This document shows positions 20,236 through 20,695 of a stretch of DNA of 20,695 nt, piece after piece. Positions within the stretch are counted from its first letter, which is position 1. Each line of letters begins with the position of its first letter. A model generated the notes under the pieces. The model saw only the letters and a program-made list of their open reading frames with translations. It was not told the origin of the DNA and made no database searches. Source of the stretch: an uncultured Oscillospiraceae bacterium (GTDB lineage: Bacteria; Bacillota; Clostridia; Oscillospirales; Ruminococcaceae); NCBI GenBank assembly GCA_900543295.1, contig UQQY01000016.1:1-20695 (forward strand), in the 5' to 3' direction. A program made the translations under genes and the position numbers.

Positions 20236-20695
20236 TCAGCCTTCCAGCCGCAGAAGACGCTGTACTTCGTGCAGAGAATCGTTTTTTACCAGAAACAGGA
20301 CGGTATCGCCGGAGAGAAGCGCCGTCTCGCCGCGCGGAATGATCGTTTTACCGCTGCGGCTGATAGAAATAATGATTGCGGAAGCCGGCAGACGAATTTC
20401 GCTCAAACGCTTGCCATGCAGTTTATAGTCCTCCGGCAGGACTGCTTCGCAGATCGAGGCCTCTCCCTGATTGATGGTGGCAAGACGCTTGATCTGCGCC
20501 GTGTCGATCTCGTGCTCTAACAGCCGCGCAATGCTGTCCGTACTGCTGATGGTGATGTCGATGCCAAGCTCGCGCATAACGGAAACATTTTTCGGATTGT
20601 TGACGCGCGCAATGGTTTTGCGGACATGAAAAACCTGTTTGGCAAGCTGGCAGCTTATCAGGTTGTCTTCATCACGGCCGGTCACGCCGATCACG
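20236..20695 (-). CDS. trkA: TrkA-type potassium uptake regulator, C-terminal part
   Basis: The last 152 or so codons of an RCK-domain protein that gates a Trk/Ktr potassium channel; the 5' part lies beyond the right edge. The first part is the end of a Rossmann-like TrkA-N domain (VTGRDEDNLISCQLAK, then TIARVNNPKNVSVMRELGID, ending ISSTDSIARLL), followed by a complete TrkA-C domain (PEDYKLHGKRLSEIRLP, SRSGKTIIPRGETALLSGD). The sequence RVNNP before ELGID is a strong family mark. Whether the full protein has one RCK unit (KtrA-like, about 220 residues) or two (TrkA, about 450) cannot be seen here. It faces the Tic20-like gene with a shared terminator. Confidence 0.9.
   Translation of the reverse strand, partial: VIGVTGRDEDNLISCQLAKQVFHVRKTIARVNNPKNVSVMRELGIDITISSTDSIARLLEHEIDTAQIKRLATINQGEASICEAVLPEDYKLHGKRLSEIRLPASAIIISISRSGKTIIPRGETALLSGDTVLFLVKNDSLHEVQRLLRLEG

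Overview
The window looks like a piece of a moderately GC-rich clostridial Firmicute chromosome, most likely an Oscillospiraceae/Ruminococcaceae-type anaerobe; this is inferred from gene content, not from a search. Supporting signs are a two-subunit NAD-linked dihydroorotate dehydrogenase (PyrK/PyrDB), the yaaO-yaaQ-holB-yaaT (ricT) neighbourhood known from Bacillus subtilis, a 56-residue clostridial 2[4Fe-4S] ferredoxin, strong AGGAGG ribosome-binding sites, TTG and GTG starts, and TTGACA-17-TATAAT promoters.

Layout: (1) 1-2344, minus strand: a four-helix membrane protein, then pyrK, pyrD and the start of a histidine phosphatase, tightly packed (pyrimidine synthesis). (2) 2425-6211, plus strand: an Orn/Lys/Arg-decarboxylase-family PLP enzyme, the c-di-AMP receptor gene darA (yaaQ), holB and ricT. 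The tmk and yaaR genes that sit in this cluster in B. subtilis are absent here. (3) 6275-6580: a ferredoxin gene with its own promoter and terminator. (4) 6581-8480: an AT-rich, gene-poor accessory stretch holding a nonsense-mutated GNAT acetyltransferase, coding-like fragments, a run of RNA hairpins, and an IVS-type four-helix-bundle gene next to inverted arrays of a 7-bp repeat, all lying against the 3' end of tRNA-Leu(UAA). (5) 8669-10600: an ECF-like sigma factor, a single-pass membrane protein (probable anti-sigma) and a small secreted protein in one operon. (6) 10620-13728, minus strand: a 56-residue membrane protein with its own promoter, and an operon of a two-domain mannose-6-phosphate isomerase with a ROK kinase. 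(7) 13813-18112, plus strand: an ABC-F ATPase with a 134-nt leader, O-acetylhomoserine sulfhydrylase (metY), then a nucleoside phosphorylase. (8) 18129-20113: a sulfatase and a Tic20/DUF4870-like membrane protein, facing the 3' part of a TrkA potassium-uptake regulator at the right edge.

Most of the window is housekeeping. The parts that stand out are the accessory stretch next to tRNA-Leu, especially the four-helix-bundle gene with its inverted heptamer arrays and downstream hairpins, and the sigma/anti-sigma/secreted-protein operon, whose product is unassigned. No CRISPR array, rRNA, complete insertion sequence or phage module was seen.
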